DNA of 64,000 bases, taken from Archangium lipolyticum (GTDB lineage Bacteria > Myxococcota > Myxococcia > Myxococcales > Myxococcaceae). The notes below the pieces were generated by a model, which was not told where the DNA came from, made no database searches, and worked only from the letters and a program-made list of their open reading frames with translations. Positions 38,209-47,334 of this stretch are shown here, piece by piece (the first letter of the stretch is position 1; the number at the start of each line of letters is the position of its first letter). A program made the position numbers and the translations under genes. The stretch is from positions 19,208 through 83,207 of the forward strand of contig NZ_JANKBZ010000044.1 in assembly GCF_024623785.1 (NCBI RefSeq), in the 5' to 3' direction.

Positions 38209-39201
38209 TCACAGTCCCCAGTCCGGGTTCAGATGCATCAACCACTTGTAATAGAAGTTCGACTGCATCCTCATGCTGTAGGTGGCCGTCAGCGGGATGA
38301 AGTAGCGCTTGCCCACCAGCTTCGAGATGAGCGGGATGCTCCCGGTGGCCAGCCCCCACAGCACGGACATCTCCACCGTGTAGAGCGTGTTGTAGCCCTT
38401 CTGGTGATCCAACCCGCGCACCGGCACCATCGCCACGTCCTTCATCCCGCCCTGGCGGTTGGTGAGGAGCGCCCTGGAGTTCACCGAGGGCTTGTAGATG
38501 GCTCCTCCCAGCGACACGCCCGCGTTCGCCGCCCACCACGAGGTGAAGATGATCCAGTTGGCGAAGGGCACCCGGAGCTCGTACCAGTAGCGCACCCGCA
38601 CGCTCAGCACCGTGGCCTTGCGGAACACCTCCTCGTCGTTGTCCGGCAGCGGGAGGTTGAAGAACTTGGCGATCTTCGCCTCCAGCTCCGGCACCTCCGG
38701 GTAGGAGTCCGGCCCGTCGAAGTCCATCTCCCGCCAGTTGATGGCCGAGCGCAGCTTCCACACGCTCTGCACCGGCGAGTACCAGGACGGGTTCACCGTA
38801 TCCACGCGCACCTGGCCGAAGAGGTTGGAGCCGTTCACCGACGCCGGCACCACCGAGTTCTTGTTGGGCCAGGCCAGCAGCTGCAGTGCCTCGTCGTAGA
38901 GCTGTGCCAGCGCCCACGTCTTGGCCAGCTTCGGCAGGTCATCCGTGCGGCCCATGGTGGGCAGCAGCGCCAGGATGGCCGCGTCGTGCATGCGCTCGTT
39001 GTTGCCGTTCCAGACGATCCCCGTGCGCGCCGCGCAGTACGCCGCGTACTCGGTCATCAGCTTGGCGTGCTGCATCATCGTCAGCTGGATGATGCCCAGG
39101 CCCAGGAACACCATCAGGGGCAGCACCAGCGCGGATTCGACCGCGGCCTGCCCGGATTCCCGGGTTCGGTGGGGGGGGGTGGAAACCATGAATGCCGCCA
39201 T
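38209..39201 (-). CDS. TadE-like prepilin protein with nine-C tract near its start
   Basis: The 330-residue protein has a TadE motif RESGQAAVESALVLPLMVFL at residues ~14-33. A long exported domain follows, rich in Trp/Tyr (YKWLMHLNPDWGL at the end). Nine consecutive C (minus strand) encode Pro-Pro-His near codon 9. The start may be 39201 or the ATG at 39189; neither has a good ribosome site. First gene of the seven-gene minus-strand operon, divergent from cpaB. Confidence 0.82.
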   Translation of the reverse strand: MAAFMVSTPPHRTRESGQAAVESALVLPLMVFLGLGIIQLTMMQHAKLMTEYAAYCAARTGIVWNGNNERMHDAAILALLPTMGRTDDLPKLAKTWALAQLYDEALQLLAWPNKNSVVPASVNGSNLFGQVRVDTVNPSWYSPVQSVWKLRSAINWREMDFDGPDSYPEVPELEAKIAKFFNLPLPDNDEEVFRKATVLSVRVRYWYELRVPFANWIIFTSWWAANAGVSLGGAIYKPSVNSRALLTNRQGGMKDVAMVPVRGLDHQKGYNTLYTVEMSVLWGLATGSIPLISKLVGKRYFIPLTATYSMRMQSNFYYKWLMHLNPDWGL

Positions 39202-39330
39202 CTAGCGACATTCGTGCCACGACTTCCATCCGTCAGGTGGACGACGATAGAAGGGTCTCCCCAGAGGGACGGACGGGGCTCGGATCCGGGACGGCAAGCC
39301 GTCAGAACGGCTTAATCCGTGAGGGTGACT

Positions 39331-39358
39331 TTGACACCCCGCATGACAGGTGGATAAC
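39331..39358 (+). promoter_or_regulatory. Predicted strong promoter of the cpaB-tadBC-FHA operon
   Basis: A consensus TTGACA (39331-39336) and GATAAC (39353-39358) are separated by 16 bp, in the 262-bp divergent region. GGAGG (39449-39453) precedes the cpaB ATG by ten bases. No other gene is visible in this gap. Confidence 0.6.
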
Positions 39359-39463
39359 ATCCCACCCCGCTGACGCCCCCCGGGCTCCCATCTTGAGTGC
39401 AGCTCTCCCACCCATGAGTACCCGCCCCCCTGGCGTCCCCCGCTTTCTGGAGGTCCTCGAGAC

Positions 39464-40285
39464 ATGTTGAAGGGTAAGACTCCGCTCGTCATCGCGCTGG
39501 CGCTCGGTCTGCTGGCCGGCATCATCGCGTGGTCGGCCATCAAGAAGAAGGAAGCGGACGTGCGCCGGGGCTGGAACCTGGTGCCCGTGGTCGTGGCCTC
39601 CCAGGACATCCCCGAGGGCACGGTCGTCTCCATCGAGATGATCAACCAGCGCTCGGTGCCCGAGCAGTTCGTGACCTCGTCCGTGGTGAAGCCGGACTCG
39701 GCCACCTACGTGGTGGGGCAGAAGGTGCTGGTGGCGCTGCAGGCCGGTGATCCGCTGCTGTGGAGCCAGTTCGAGACCACCAAGGCCGCCGAGCGCCTGT
39801 CCACCAAGGTGCAGAAGAAGGTGCGCGCCATCACCATCGAGTCGCGTCCCACCACCTCCGTGGGCGGGTGGATCCGCCCCAACGATCACGTGGACGTGAT
39901 CGGCACCTTCCGCGATCCGCAGACGGACGAGAACGTGGCCGTGACGCTGCTGCAGAACGTGATCGTCCTCGCCACGGGCAAGATCACCGGCACCACGAAC
40001 GTCAACCTCATCCCGGAGACCCAGCGCGACTACACCAACATCACGCTCATGGTCATCCCCGAGGAGGCGGAGATCCTCACGCTGGCCGCGGAGCTGGGCA
40101 ACCTGACGCTCTCGCTGCGCAACGAGGAGGACGTGGACATGATCGAGGAGCGTGGCCGCGCCACCATCAGCACGCTGCTGTCGGGTGAGCGCACCCGCGT
40201 GCTCGAGCAGAAGCGCCGCGAGATCATCCAGATCATCAAGGGCAACACCACCGAGAAGAGCACCGTGGGCTCGAGCATCCCGTAG
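39464..40285 (+). CDS. cpaB: Flp/Tad pilus assembly protein CpaB/RcpC
   Basis: The 273-residue protein has an N-terminal membrane anchor (LVIALALGLLAGIIAWSAI) and an SAF/RcpC-type domain (NLVPVVVASQDIPEGTVVSIEMI). The CpaB region VRAITIESRPTTSVGGWIRPNDHVDVIGTF follows. CpaB helps assemble the outer-membrane secretin of Tad systems. First gene of the plus-strand Tad operon. Confidence 0.92.
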   Translation: MLKGKTPLVIALALGLLAGIIAWSAIKKKEADVRRGWNLVPVVVASQDIPEGTVVSIEMINQRSVPEQFVTSSVVKPDSATYVVGQKVLVALQAGDPLLWSQFETTKAAERLSTKVQKKVRAITIESRPTTSVGGWIRPNDHVDVIGTFRDPQTDENVAVTLLQNVIVLATGKITGTTNVNLIPETQRDYTNITLMVIPEEAEILTLAAELGNLTLSLRNEEDVDMIEERGRATISTLLSGERTRVLEQKRREIIQIIKGNTTEKSTVGSSIP

Positions 40286-40345
40286 TCACGGTCTTCGTCC
40301 CCCCACCGTGTCGTCCCCCCTCCGTCGCTGAAGGAAGTCCCCGCC

Positions 40346-41191
40346 ATGCTGGCCGGAATCGTCCTCCTCCTCGTCACCGGGTCGGTCTTCTTCTTCAGCC
40401 TGGTGATCTTCACCGTCCTGGCGAAGGCCTACGAGCAGTACCAGGAGCGGTACGTCGTCAAGTCGATGAACGACTTGAGCGACATGTTCCTCTTCATCGA
40501 TGCCCGACAGCTGCTGGTGCTCAACATCGCCAGCATGTGCTTGTTGGGCATCCTCTCGTACATCATCTTCAACCCCATCCTCTGCGTGATGGCCACGATC
40601 TTCGGCTTCTTCCTGCCGATCATCCTGGTGAAGCACTACCGCAAGCGGCGCATCAAGAAGTTCAACGTGCAGTTGGTGGACGCGCTCCAGGCCATGGCCA
40701 ACGCGTTCAAGGCGGGTCTCACGTTCCCGCAGGCCATCGAGCACGTGGCGCGCGAGGCGCAGCCGCCGCTGGCCCAGGAGTTCGGGCTGTTCGTGAAGGA
40801 AGTGAAGCTGGGCGTGCCGCTGGAGGAGGCCCTCATCAACATGGGCCGCCGGGTGGGCAGCGACGACCTGGAGCTGGTCGTGGTGGCCACCAACATCGCG
40901 CGCCAGCTGGGCGGCAACATGGCGGAGATGTTCGAGACCATCTCCACCGTCATCCGCGAGCGCTTCCGGCTCGAGGGAAAGATCGACGCGCTCACCGCCC
41001 AGGGCAAGCTGCAGGGCTGGGTGGTGGCCGCCATGCCGGCCATCCTCGGCATGGTGCTCAACTACATGCGTCCGGACCTGATGGAGCCCATGATGGACCA
41101 CTGGTTCGGCTACGTGCTGGTCACGATCATCGCCATCATGGAAGTGCTGGGCATTTTGATCATCCGGCGCATCGTCAACATCGACATCTGA
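40346..41191 (+). CDS. tadB: Tad inner-membrane platform protein TadB
   Basis: The 281-residue protein has a T2SSF domain. It starts with a membrane helix, then a pair (LLVLNIASMCLLGILSYIIF; MATIFGFFLPIILV). The cytoplasmic core QLVDALQAMANAFKAGLTFPQAIEHVA is typical of TadB. It forms the inner-membrane platform with TadC. It lies 60 bp after cpaB and 10 bp before tadC. Confidence 0.92.
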   Translation: MLAGIVLLLVTGSVFFFSLVIFTVLAKAYEQYQERYVVKSMNDLSDMFLFIDARQLLVLNIASMCLLGILSYIIFNPILCVMATIFGFFLPIILVKHYRKRRIKKFNVQLVDALQAMANAFKAGLTFPQAIEHVAREAQPPLAQEFGLFVKEVKLGVPLEEALINMGRRVGSDDLELVVVATNIARQLGGNMAEMFETISTVIRERFRLEGKIDALTAQGKLQGWVVAAMPAILGMVLNYMRPDLMEPMMDHWFGYVLVTIIAIMEVLGILIIRRIVNIDI

Positions 41192-41201
41192 AGGAGCAGC
41201 C

Positions 41202-42092
41202 GTGGGCGAGGTCCTCACCTATACGTTGATGGGAGGCTCGGCGCTGATGTTCGCGGCGGCGGCGGGCTTCCTCGGCTTCGGCGTCTACCAGAACTTCTTC
41301 GAGCGCTTCGTGGAGGAAGTGCGCGACGAGTCCGCCGGTGGCGTCAAGGGCATGGGCTCGGTCACCGTGCGCAAGCTCGGTGCGCTCAACCGGCGGCTGA
41401 TGTGGCCGGGCTACGAGTCCAAGATGCGCCGCAAGCTCATCAAGGCCGGCGAGCCTCAGGCTTTCAAGCCCGAGGACATCATGGCGCTGCAGGAGATCTG
41501 CGCCCTGCTGGGCCTCCTGGCGGGTCTCATCCTGATCAACGCCATGAGCCAGAACCTGGCCTGGTCGCTGCTCTTCGCGCTCTTCGGCCTGTATTACCCG
41601 CTCATCTGGGTGAATGATCAGGTGAAGAAGCGCCACCTGCTCATCTCCCGGGCGCTGCCCTACAACCTGGACCTGCTGACGCTGTCGGTGGAGGCGGGTC
41701 TGGACTTCACCGCGGCACTGGCCAAGGTGGTGGAGAAGGGCAAGACGGGTCCGCTGCGCGAGGAGATGCAGATCGTCCTCAAGCAGCTGAAGATGGGCAA
41801 GACGCGCGAGGAGGCCCTCAAGGCGATGATCGCCCGGGTGGATCTGCCGGCGCTCACCACGTTCGTCACCGCGCTCATCCAGGCGGACAAGATGGGCACC
41901 AGCCTGGGCAAGGTGCTGCGCATCCAGTCCACGCAGCTGCGCATCGACCGCACCCAGCGCGCGGAGAAGCTGGCGGGCGAGGCGCCGGTGAAGATGCTCT
42001 TCCCGCTCATCGCGTGCATCTTCCCCACGGTGTTCCTGGTGCTCTTCGGGCCCATCGTGTTCCAGTTCATGTTCGGGGACGTCGGGGGGTAG
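41202..42092 (+). CDS. tadC: Tad inner-membrane platform protein TadC
   Basis: The 296-residue second T2SSF protein has the core YNLDLLTLSVEAGLDFTAALAKVV near residue 155 and membrane helices at both ends (FPLIACIFPTVFLVLFGPIVF). AAGGAG lies seven bases before the GTG at 41202. The FHA gene starts almost immediately after its stop. Confidence 0.92.
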   Translation: MGEVLTYTLMGGSALMFAAAAGFLGFGVYQNFFERFVEEVRDESAGGVKGMGSVTVRKLGALNRRLMWPGYESKMRRKLIKAGEPQAFKPEDIMALQEICALLGLLAGLILINAMSQNLAWSLLFALFGLYYPLIWVNDQVKKRHLLISRALPYNLDLLTLSVEAGLDFTAALAKVVEKGKTGPLREEMQIVLKQLKMGKTREEALKAMIARVDLPALTTFVTALIQADKMGTSLGKVLRIQSTQLRIDRTQRAEKLAGEAPVKMLFPLIACIFPTVFLVLFGPIVFQFMFGDVGG

Positions 42093-42096
42093 GGTC

Positions 42097-43662
42097 CTGG
42101 GCTTCCAGCTGACCATCGCCAAGGGACTGCAGCAGGGGAAGGAGATCACCTTCGAGCAGTCCGAAGTGCACATCGGCCGCACCGTGGAGAACGACGTGGT
42201 GCTGCAGGATGCCGGTGTGTCCCGCCGGCACGTGCGCATCTCGGACCGGCTGGGGCGCTTCTTCGTGCAGGACCTGGGCAGCTCCAACGGCACCCTGGTC
42301 AACGACCAGCGGCTCTCCGGTGAGCAGGAGCTGCGCAACGGGGACCGGATCTCCCTGGGCCCCGTGGAGTTCGTCTTCCAGGAAGTCGTCAGCGACGAGG
42401 ACGCCACCCGGCCCTTCATGCCGGTGGAGGACGAGGACGCCACCCGGCCCATCCGGCGCAACGTCCAGCCGCTGCCGCGCACGGAGACGGACGACGGCAT
42501 GGCGGCTCCGATGTCGGGGCTGTCTCCGGTCGTCGACGAGACAGCGGAGTTCCCTCCCTCGGTGCCTCCCGTGCTGTATCCCGTCCCGGGTGCCGCGGCG
42601 AACGGTGGGGGAGGGGGGACTCGTTCGGAGACGATGGACGAGATGCCGGCCGCGCTGGCCAGGCCCGCGTCCCGCGCTCCCGTCAAGGCCGCCCCCGCGC
42701 CCTCCGCGAGCGCGGGTCTGTCCGCCGCCGAGAAGGCCCGGCGCAAGCGCGAGCTGGGCGACACCCTCGGTGGACAGCTCCGGCTGTGGTGGTCCGAGCT
42801 GCCGGGGGGCGGGAAGTTCGCGTTGCTCACCGTGGCGGCCTGCTTCGTGGTGGGCATGGTGGCCGCCTTCGTCGTCGTCTTCCGCCCCAAATTCGAGATG
42901 GGCCCCAAGGGGCCCGAGCCGACGTCGCTGGGCCTCCAGGTGCTGACGGACTCGTTCGGTCTGGGCGAGGGCGTGACGTGGCTCCAGCCGGACATGAAGG
43001 CCTTCGACTTCGAGTTCGTCTCGCCCACGCGCGCGGTGGGCGTGCTGCGCTACCACGCCAGCGGTATCTCCAAGGAAGAGGTCAACATCTCCCTCAACAC
43101 GGTGAACGTGGGCTGGGTGCCTCCGGACACGACCAACACCGTGGAGCGCGAGGTGCAGCAGATCCTCTCGCCGACCATGCTCGAGCGCAACGCGCGCAAC
43201 CAGCTCGTCTTCGACAACGTCCGCAATCCCCCGGGCAAGGACAGCTGGCGGGTGTGGAACCTGCGGCTGGAGATCATCCCCGTGCCGGACCTGCGTCCCG
43301 AGGAGCTCCAGGAGACGGCGCGCAACTACGTGTCCAGGGCGCGTGGCTTCTACGAGCGCAGGGACGTGGGCCCGGAGAACCTCTTCCTCGCCTGGGAGAA
43401 CTACCGCTCGGCGTGGATCACCCTCGAGGCCCTGGACGACAAGCCGGACCTCTACCAGGACGTCCGTTTCATGCTGGGCCAGGTGGCGGCGGACCTGGAC
43501 CAGAAGTGCGGGCAGCTGATGCTGGATTTCCAACGCAACATCCAGTTCAAGGACACCAAGAGGGCCGTCCAGGTCCTGGAAGAAGTCAACAGGCGCTTCC
43601 CTACACGGGCGCATCGCTGTCACAATCTGGCGCTCGAAAAAGCCAACGAGTACGGGCTGTGA
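42097..43662 (+). CDS. FHA-domain membrane protein, paralog 1 (apparent CTG start)
   Basis: The 521-residue protein has an N-terminal FHA domain (EVHIGRTVENDVVLQDAGVS followed by RRHVRI, and the LGSSNGTLVN loop). Such domains bind phosphothreonine. One membrane helix (FALLTVAACFVVGMVAAFVVVF, around residue 245) precedes a helical C-terminal region. The first FHA strand (GFQLTIAKGLQQGKEITF) is encoded upstream of any ATG/GTG, so the CTG at 42097 after GGGGGG is my best start; the first GTG at 42166 would cut the fold. Fourth gene of the Tad operon. Confidence 0.8.
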   Translation: MGFQLTIAKGLQQGKEITFEQSEVHIGRTVENDVVLQDAGVSRRHVRISDRLGRFFVQDLGSSNGTLVNDQRLSGEQELRNGDRISLGPVEFVFQEVVSDEDATRPFMPVEDEDATRPIRRNVQPLPRTETDDGMAAPMSGLSPVVDETAEFPPSVPPVLYPVPGAAANGGGGGTRSETMDEMPAALARPASRAPVKAAPAPSASAGLSAAEKARRKRELGDTLGGQLRLWWSELPGGGKFALLTVAACFVVGMVAAFVVVFRPKFEMGPKGPEPTSLGLQVLTDSFGLGEGVTWLQPDMKAFDFEFVSPTRAVGVLRYHASGISKEEVNISLNTVNVGWVPPDTTNTVEREVQQILSPTMLERNARNQLVFDNVRNPPGKDSWRVWNLRLEIIPVPDLRPEELQETARNYVSRARGFYERRDVGPENLFLAWENYRSAWITLEALDDKPDLYQDVRFMLGQVAADLDQKCGQLMLDFQRNIQFKDTKRAVQVLEEVNRRFPTRAHRCHNLALEKANEYGL

Positions 43663-43700
43663 GGCCCGTACCCGCGCACGAAATGAAGTGGTGACTTCCC

Positions 43701-45515
43701 ATGTCCAACGGTTCCCCTCCCGCACGCCGTCGTCCGACGACGGGCTCCCCCTCGGGTGGCGCCACCTCGCAGCGTCCCTCGGTGCGCAAGTCGTCCACGA
43801 GCGCGTCCTCTCCGGCCGTCCGCTCCGCGTCCGCGCCGGTGACGGGCACGAAGCTGGCGTGCTCCGCGGGCCCCTGCGCCGGTGAGGAGTTCGGGCTGGA
43901 GGATGGCGAGTACGTCGTCGGCCGTGCCAACGACAACCCCATCTGCATCCCGGACACCTCGGTGTCGCGCAAGCACGTGCTCATCCGCCGCGTGGGCGGT
44001 GGCTGGGCCGCGAGCGACCTGGGCTCCGGCAACGGCACCCTCCTCAACGGCGAGCCCCTCACCGACGAGATGCCGCTGTCCCACGGCGACGTCCTCACGC
44101 TGGGCGACACGGAGCTGACGTTCAACGACAGCTCCAACGCCACGATGATGATGCCGATGCCGTCGGCGCCCCCGTCGAGGCCCGCCCGGGGCGGCTCGAG
44201 GTCCTCCGCTCCCGCTCAGGCTCCCGAGGCCGCCGATACCGTGGACGAGGGCGCCGTGCCCGTTCCGCGCCGTCCGCCGCCCCGCCCTGATCGCGTCCCG
44301 CGCGGAGGCCGCGCGGCGGCGGCTCCGGATCCGGCGGCACAGCAGCGCAAGAAGCGCCTGCTCATCCTGACCGCGGGCGTCTTCGTGATGCTGGTGGGCC
44401 TGCTGGTCGTCATGAAGGTGCAGCAGCAGAACCAGGCCGAGGCCGCCGCCCTCCAGGCGCGCGAGGCCCAGGAGCGGCGCGCGGCGCTCGACGCGCTCTT
44501 CCAGGACGCCAAGAACCTCATCCGCGAGGGCAACTGGGTGGGGGCCAAGGCCAAGCTGCTGGAGCTCCAGGAGGTGGAGCCCGAGTACGTGCAGCTGCAG
44601 GACTACCTGGCGCGCGTGGAGAAGGAGATCCCCAACCAGGAGGCGATCACCACGGCCAAGGCGGCGCTCGACAAGGGCCAGCTCGCCGCGGCCTCGGCTG
44701 CCCTGGCCAAGGTGAGCAAGGACACCCAGCTCTTCGAGGCGCTGCGCTCCCTCAAGACGACCATGCAGGACAAGGCCGACAAGCGCGTGCGCGAGGCGCA
44801 GGCCCTGCTGGAGCAGCGGCAGCTGGACGCGGCCCGGCAGGCCAAGGCCATCACCGACGACGTGCTCGTGGCCTTCCCGGAGCACCGCGACGCCAAGGTC
44901 ATCGCCGAGCAGGTGGATCTCTTCATCGAGAACGCCACCCGGCCCGCCCCGGTGGTCAAGGGCCCCGAGGCGCCCAAGCCCTGGGATCAGGCCGTGGATC
45001 TCTTCCGCGATGGTGACCTGCGCGGCGCGGTGGCCATGGCCAACTCCTGCGCGGGCAAGCACCCCCAGTGCAAGACGCTGATCTCCCAGATGACGGACTT
45101 CGACGGCCTCTACAAGAAGCTGGAGGACCTGGACGCGAAGGGCCTGGCGCGCCTGTTGGACCTGGACAAGAAGATCACCAACGGCCGTGGCAGCAAGCTG
45201 TCGCGCAACGCGGGCACGCGCGCGGCCAACATCTTCTTCAAGAGCGCCTCGGCGGCGAAGGCGGCTGGCCAGTGGGGCCGCGCCATGGAGAACGCCCAGC
45301 GCGCCCTCCAGTCCGACCCCAGCCACGCCGGTGCCAACAACATCGTCACCGAGCTGCGGCAGAAGGCGAAGGATCTCTACCTGCAGGCCTACGCCCTCAA
45401 GGACACCAATCCCGAGGACGCCGTGCCCAAGTTCCGCGAGGTCATGTCCATGACCCTGCCGGACGACGAGACGCACCAGAAGTGCAAGACCTGGATCGAG
45501 AAGCTCCAGCGATGA
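43701..45515 (+). CDS. FHA-domain membrane protein with TPR-like C-terminus, paralog 2
   Basis: The 604-residue protein starts with a Ser/Arg/Pro-rich leader, then an FHA domain (GEYVVGRANDNPICIPDTSV, SRKHVLIRR, LGSGNGTLLN) at residues ~50-135. A membrane helix (LLILTAGVFVMLVGLLVVM) near residue 225 is followed by a long TPR-like helical region to the end. It follows paralog 1 by 38 bp. Two FHA proteins at the end of a Tad operon suggest Ser/Thr-kinase control of the machine. The stop overlaps the xseA start (ATGA). Confidence 0.85.
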   Translation: MSNGSPPARRRPTTGSPSGGATSQRPSVRKSSTSASSPAVRSASAPVTGTKLACSAGPCAGEEFGLEDGEYVVGRANDNPICIPDTSVSRKHVLIRRVGGGWAASDLGSGNGTLLNGEPLTDEMPLSHGDVLTLGDTELTFNDSSNATMMMPMPSAPPSRPARGGSRSSAPAQAPEAADTVDEGAVPVPRRPPPRPDRVPRGGRAAAAPDPAAQQRKKRLLILTAGVFVMLVGLLVVMKVQQQNQAEAAALQAREAQERRAALDALFQDAKNLIREGNWVGAKAKLLELQEVEPEYVQLQDYLARVEKEIPNQEAITTAKAALDKGQLAAASAALAKVSKDTQLFEALRSLKTTMQDKADKRVREAQALLEQRQLDAARQAKAITDDVLVAFPEHRDAKVIAEQVDLFIENATRPAPVVKGPEAPKPWDQAVDLFRDGDLRGAVAMANSCAGKHPQCKTLISQMTDFDGLYKKLEDLDAKGLARLLDLDKKITNGRGSKLSRNAGTRAANIFFKSASAAKAAGQWGRAMENAQRALQSDPSHAGANNIVTELRQKAKDLYLQAYALKDTNPEDAVPKFREVMSMTLPDDETHQKCKTWIEKLQR

Positions 45516-47251
45516 AGAAGCGGCGAGGGACGCAAGAAGCCCCGCCAAGCCCCCCCGCCGGACAGGGAGACCTGTTCGGCGGCGCGTTGGGTGCGCCGGC
45601 ACCGGCACCGAAGCGGGCCACGGCGGCCACGGCCTCCAAGCCGCCGCCCGAGCCTCCTCCCGCGCCTCCGGCTCCCTCCGAGTTGAAGGACGTGTCCGAG
45701 GCGCTGCCGTCGCTGCCCGGCGCGCCCACGCGCTCGGCGCCCACGCGCACGGTGCTCACCGTGGGCGAGCTCACCCAGCAGCTCAAGGCGACGATCGAAG
45801 CGCGCTTCCCCCGGGTGCTGGTGCGCGGCGAGGTGTCCGGCTTCCGGGGCCCCAACGCCCGCGGCCACCTGTACTTCACGCTCAAGGACGCGGAGGCCTC
45901 GCTCGACGTGAAGATGTGGGCCTCGCAGGCGGCGCGGCTGCGCTTCGCCTTGCGCGACGGGCTGGCCGTGGTGGCCGAGGGCAGCGTGGACCTCTACGCG
46001 CCCGCCGGCCGCTACAGCCTCATCGCCTACAAGCTGGAGCCGGAGGGGGAGGGCGCGCTGGCGCTCGCCTTCGAGCAGCTCAAGGAGCGGCTCGCGGCCG
46101 AGGGGCTCATCGGCGACAACCGCGTCCGTCCTCCGCGCCCGTTGCCCTTCCTGCCCCGGCGCATCGGCGTGGTGACGAGCCGCACCGGCGCGGCCCTGCA
46201 GGACTTCCTGCGCGTGCTGCACTCGCGCCACCCGCGGCTGTCCGTGCTGCTGTGCGACGCGCGCGTGCAGGGCGAGGGTTCCGCCGAGGAGGTCGCCCGG
46301 GGCATCGAGCGCCTGGCCCGCACGGACGTGGACGTCATCGTCGTGACGCGCGGTGGCGGCTCGAAGGAGGACCTCTGGACGTTCAACGAGGAGCGGGTGG
46401 CGCGCGCCATCTTCGCCTCGCCCGTGCCGGTGGTGTCCGCCATCGGGCACGAGATCGACTTCTCCATCTCGGACTTCGTGGCGGACTGGCGCGCGCCCAC
46501 CCCGAGCGCGGCGGCCGAGCGGCTGGCGCCGGTGCTGAGCGACCTGGAGTACGGCCTGGCCACCCAGAAGGTGCGCCTGCGCAGGGCGGCCGAGCGTCAG
46601 GTGCTGGAGCTGCGCGAGCGGCTGGGCTCGCTGCGCGGGCGGGTGGTGGATCCGCGGCGGCTGCTGTCCACGGAGCGGCTGCGCCTGTCGGACGCCGAGG
46701 ACGCGATGACGCGGGTGCTGCGCCAGATGCTGCGGGAGCGGCGCGAGCAGCTCCGGGGCCACTCCGAGCACCTGCAGCGCCAACGTCCCCAGGCCCGGCT
46801 GGCCGAGCAGCGGGCGCGGCTGGTGCAGCTCTCCGCCCGGCTGAAGGACGCGGTGCGGGCGGACGTGGCGGAGCGGAGGGCGAGGGCCGCGCGGAACCGG
46901 CTGGAGCTGGAGCGGGTGTCTCCCATCGCCCGGGTGGCGGAGCTTCGCGCCCGGCTCGCCCATCAGCAGGCCCGGCTGGTCGCCCTGGAGAAGGACACCC
47001 TGGCGTCCGCCCAGCGACACTTCCAGCGGTTGGAGGGGCGGCTGGATGCCATGAGTCCGCTGAAGGTCATGTCCCGGGGTTACGCCGTCACCTTCCGGAA
47101 GCAGGACGGGGGGGTGGTGCGCTCCATCTCCGACGTGCGGCCCGGTGAGGTGCTCGGTATCAAATTCGCCAGCAACGGGGCGAAGTCACTCCAGGGCTGC
47201 GAGGAAATCGAGGCGACTGTCACCGCCGTGAAGGGACCGGTGGATTGCTGA
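45512..47251 (+). CDS. xseA: Exodeoxyribonuclease VII large subunit
   Basis: The 579-residue protein has an OB-fold (VLVRGEVSGF followed by NARGHLYFTLKDAEASL) near residue 110, then the catalytic core with PRRIGVVTSRTGAALQDFL and VVTRGGGSKEDLWTFNEERVARAI, and a coiled-coil arm. It is longer than E. coli XseA (~456) because of a ~75-residue Pro/Ala-rich N-terminal extension that is not part of the fold. The ATG at 45512 overlaps the FHA gene stop. Confidence 0.95.
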   Translation: MKKRRGTQEAPPSPPAGQGDLFGGALGAPAPAPKRATAATASKPPPEPPPAPPAPSELKDVSEALPSLPGAPTRSAPTRTVLTVGELTQQLKATIEARFPRVLVRGEVSGFRGPNARGHLYFTLKDAEASLDVKMWASQAARLRFALRDGLAVVAEGSVDLYAPAGRYSLIAYKLEPEGEGALALAFEQLKERLAAEGLIGDNRVRPPRPLPFLPRRIGVVTSRTGAALQDFLRVLHSRHPRLSVLLCDARVQGEGSAEEVARGIERLARTDVDVIVVTRGGGSKEDLWTFNEERVARAIFASPVPVVSAIGHEIDFSISDFVADWRAPTPSAAAERLAPVLSDLEYGLATQKVRLRRAAERQVLELRERLGSLRGRVVDPRRLLSTERLRLSDAEDAMTRVLRQMLRERREQLRGHSEHLQRQRPQARLAEQRARLVQLSARLKDAVRADVAERRARAARNRLELERVSPIARVAELRARLAHQQARLVALEKDTLASAQRHFQRLEGRLDAMSPLKVMSRGYAVTFRKQDGGVVRSISDVRPGEVLGIKFASNGAKSLQGCEEIEATVTAVKGPVDC

Positions 47252-47254
47252 CGT

Positions 47255-47281
47255 CCGGGTGCAGGTCCCTCTGGCACCCGG
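47255..47281 (+). promoter_or_regulatory. Intergenic hairpin between xseA and xseB
   Basis: CCGGGTGC (47255-47262) and GCACCCGG (47274-47281) are perfect 8-bp arms in the 83-bp xseA-xseB gap. There is no T tract; it may be an mRNA-processing or attenuation hairpin. Confidence 0.4.
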
Positions 47282-47334
47282 GCGGGCGCCTCCTCTAGAG
47301 TCCCGCGGCTTTTTCTCGTCGAGGTGGACCGGAA

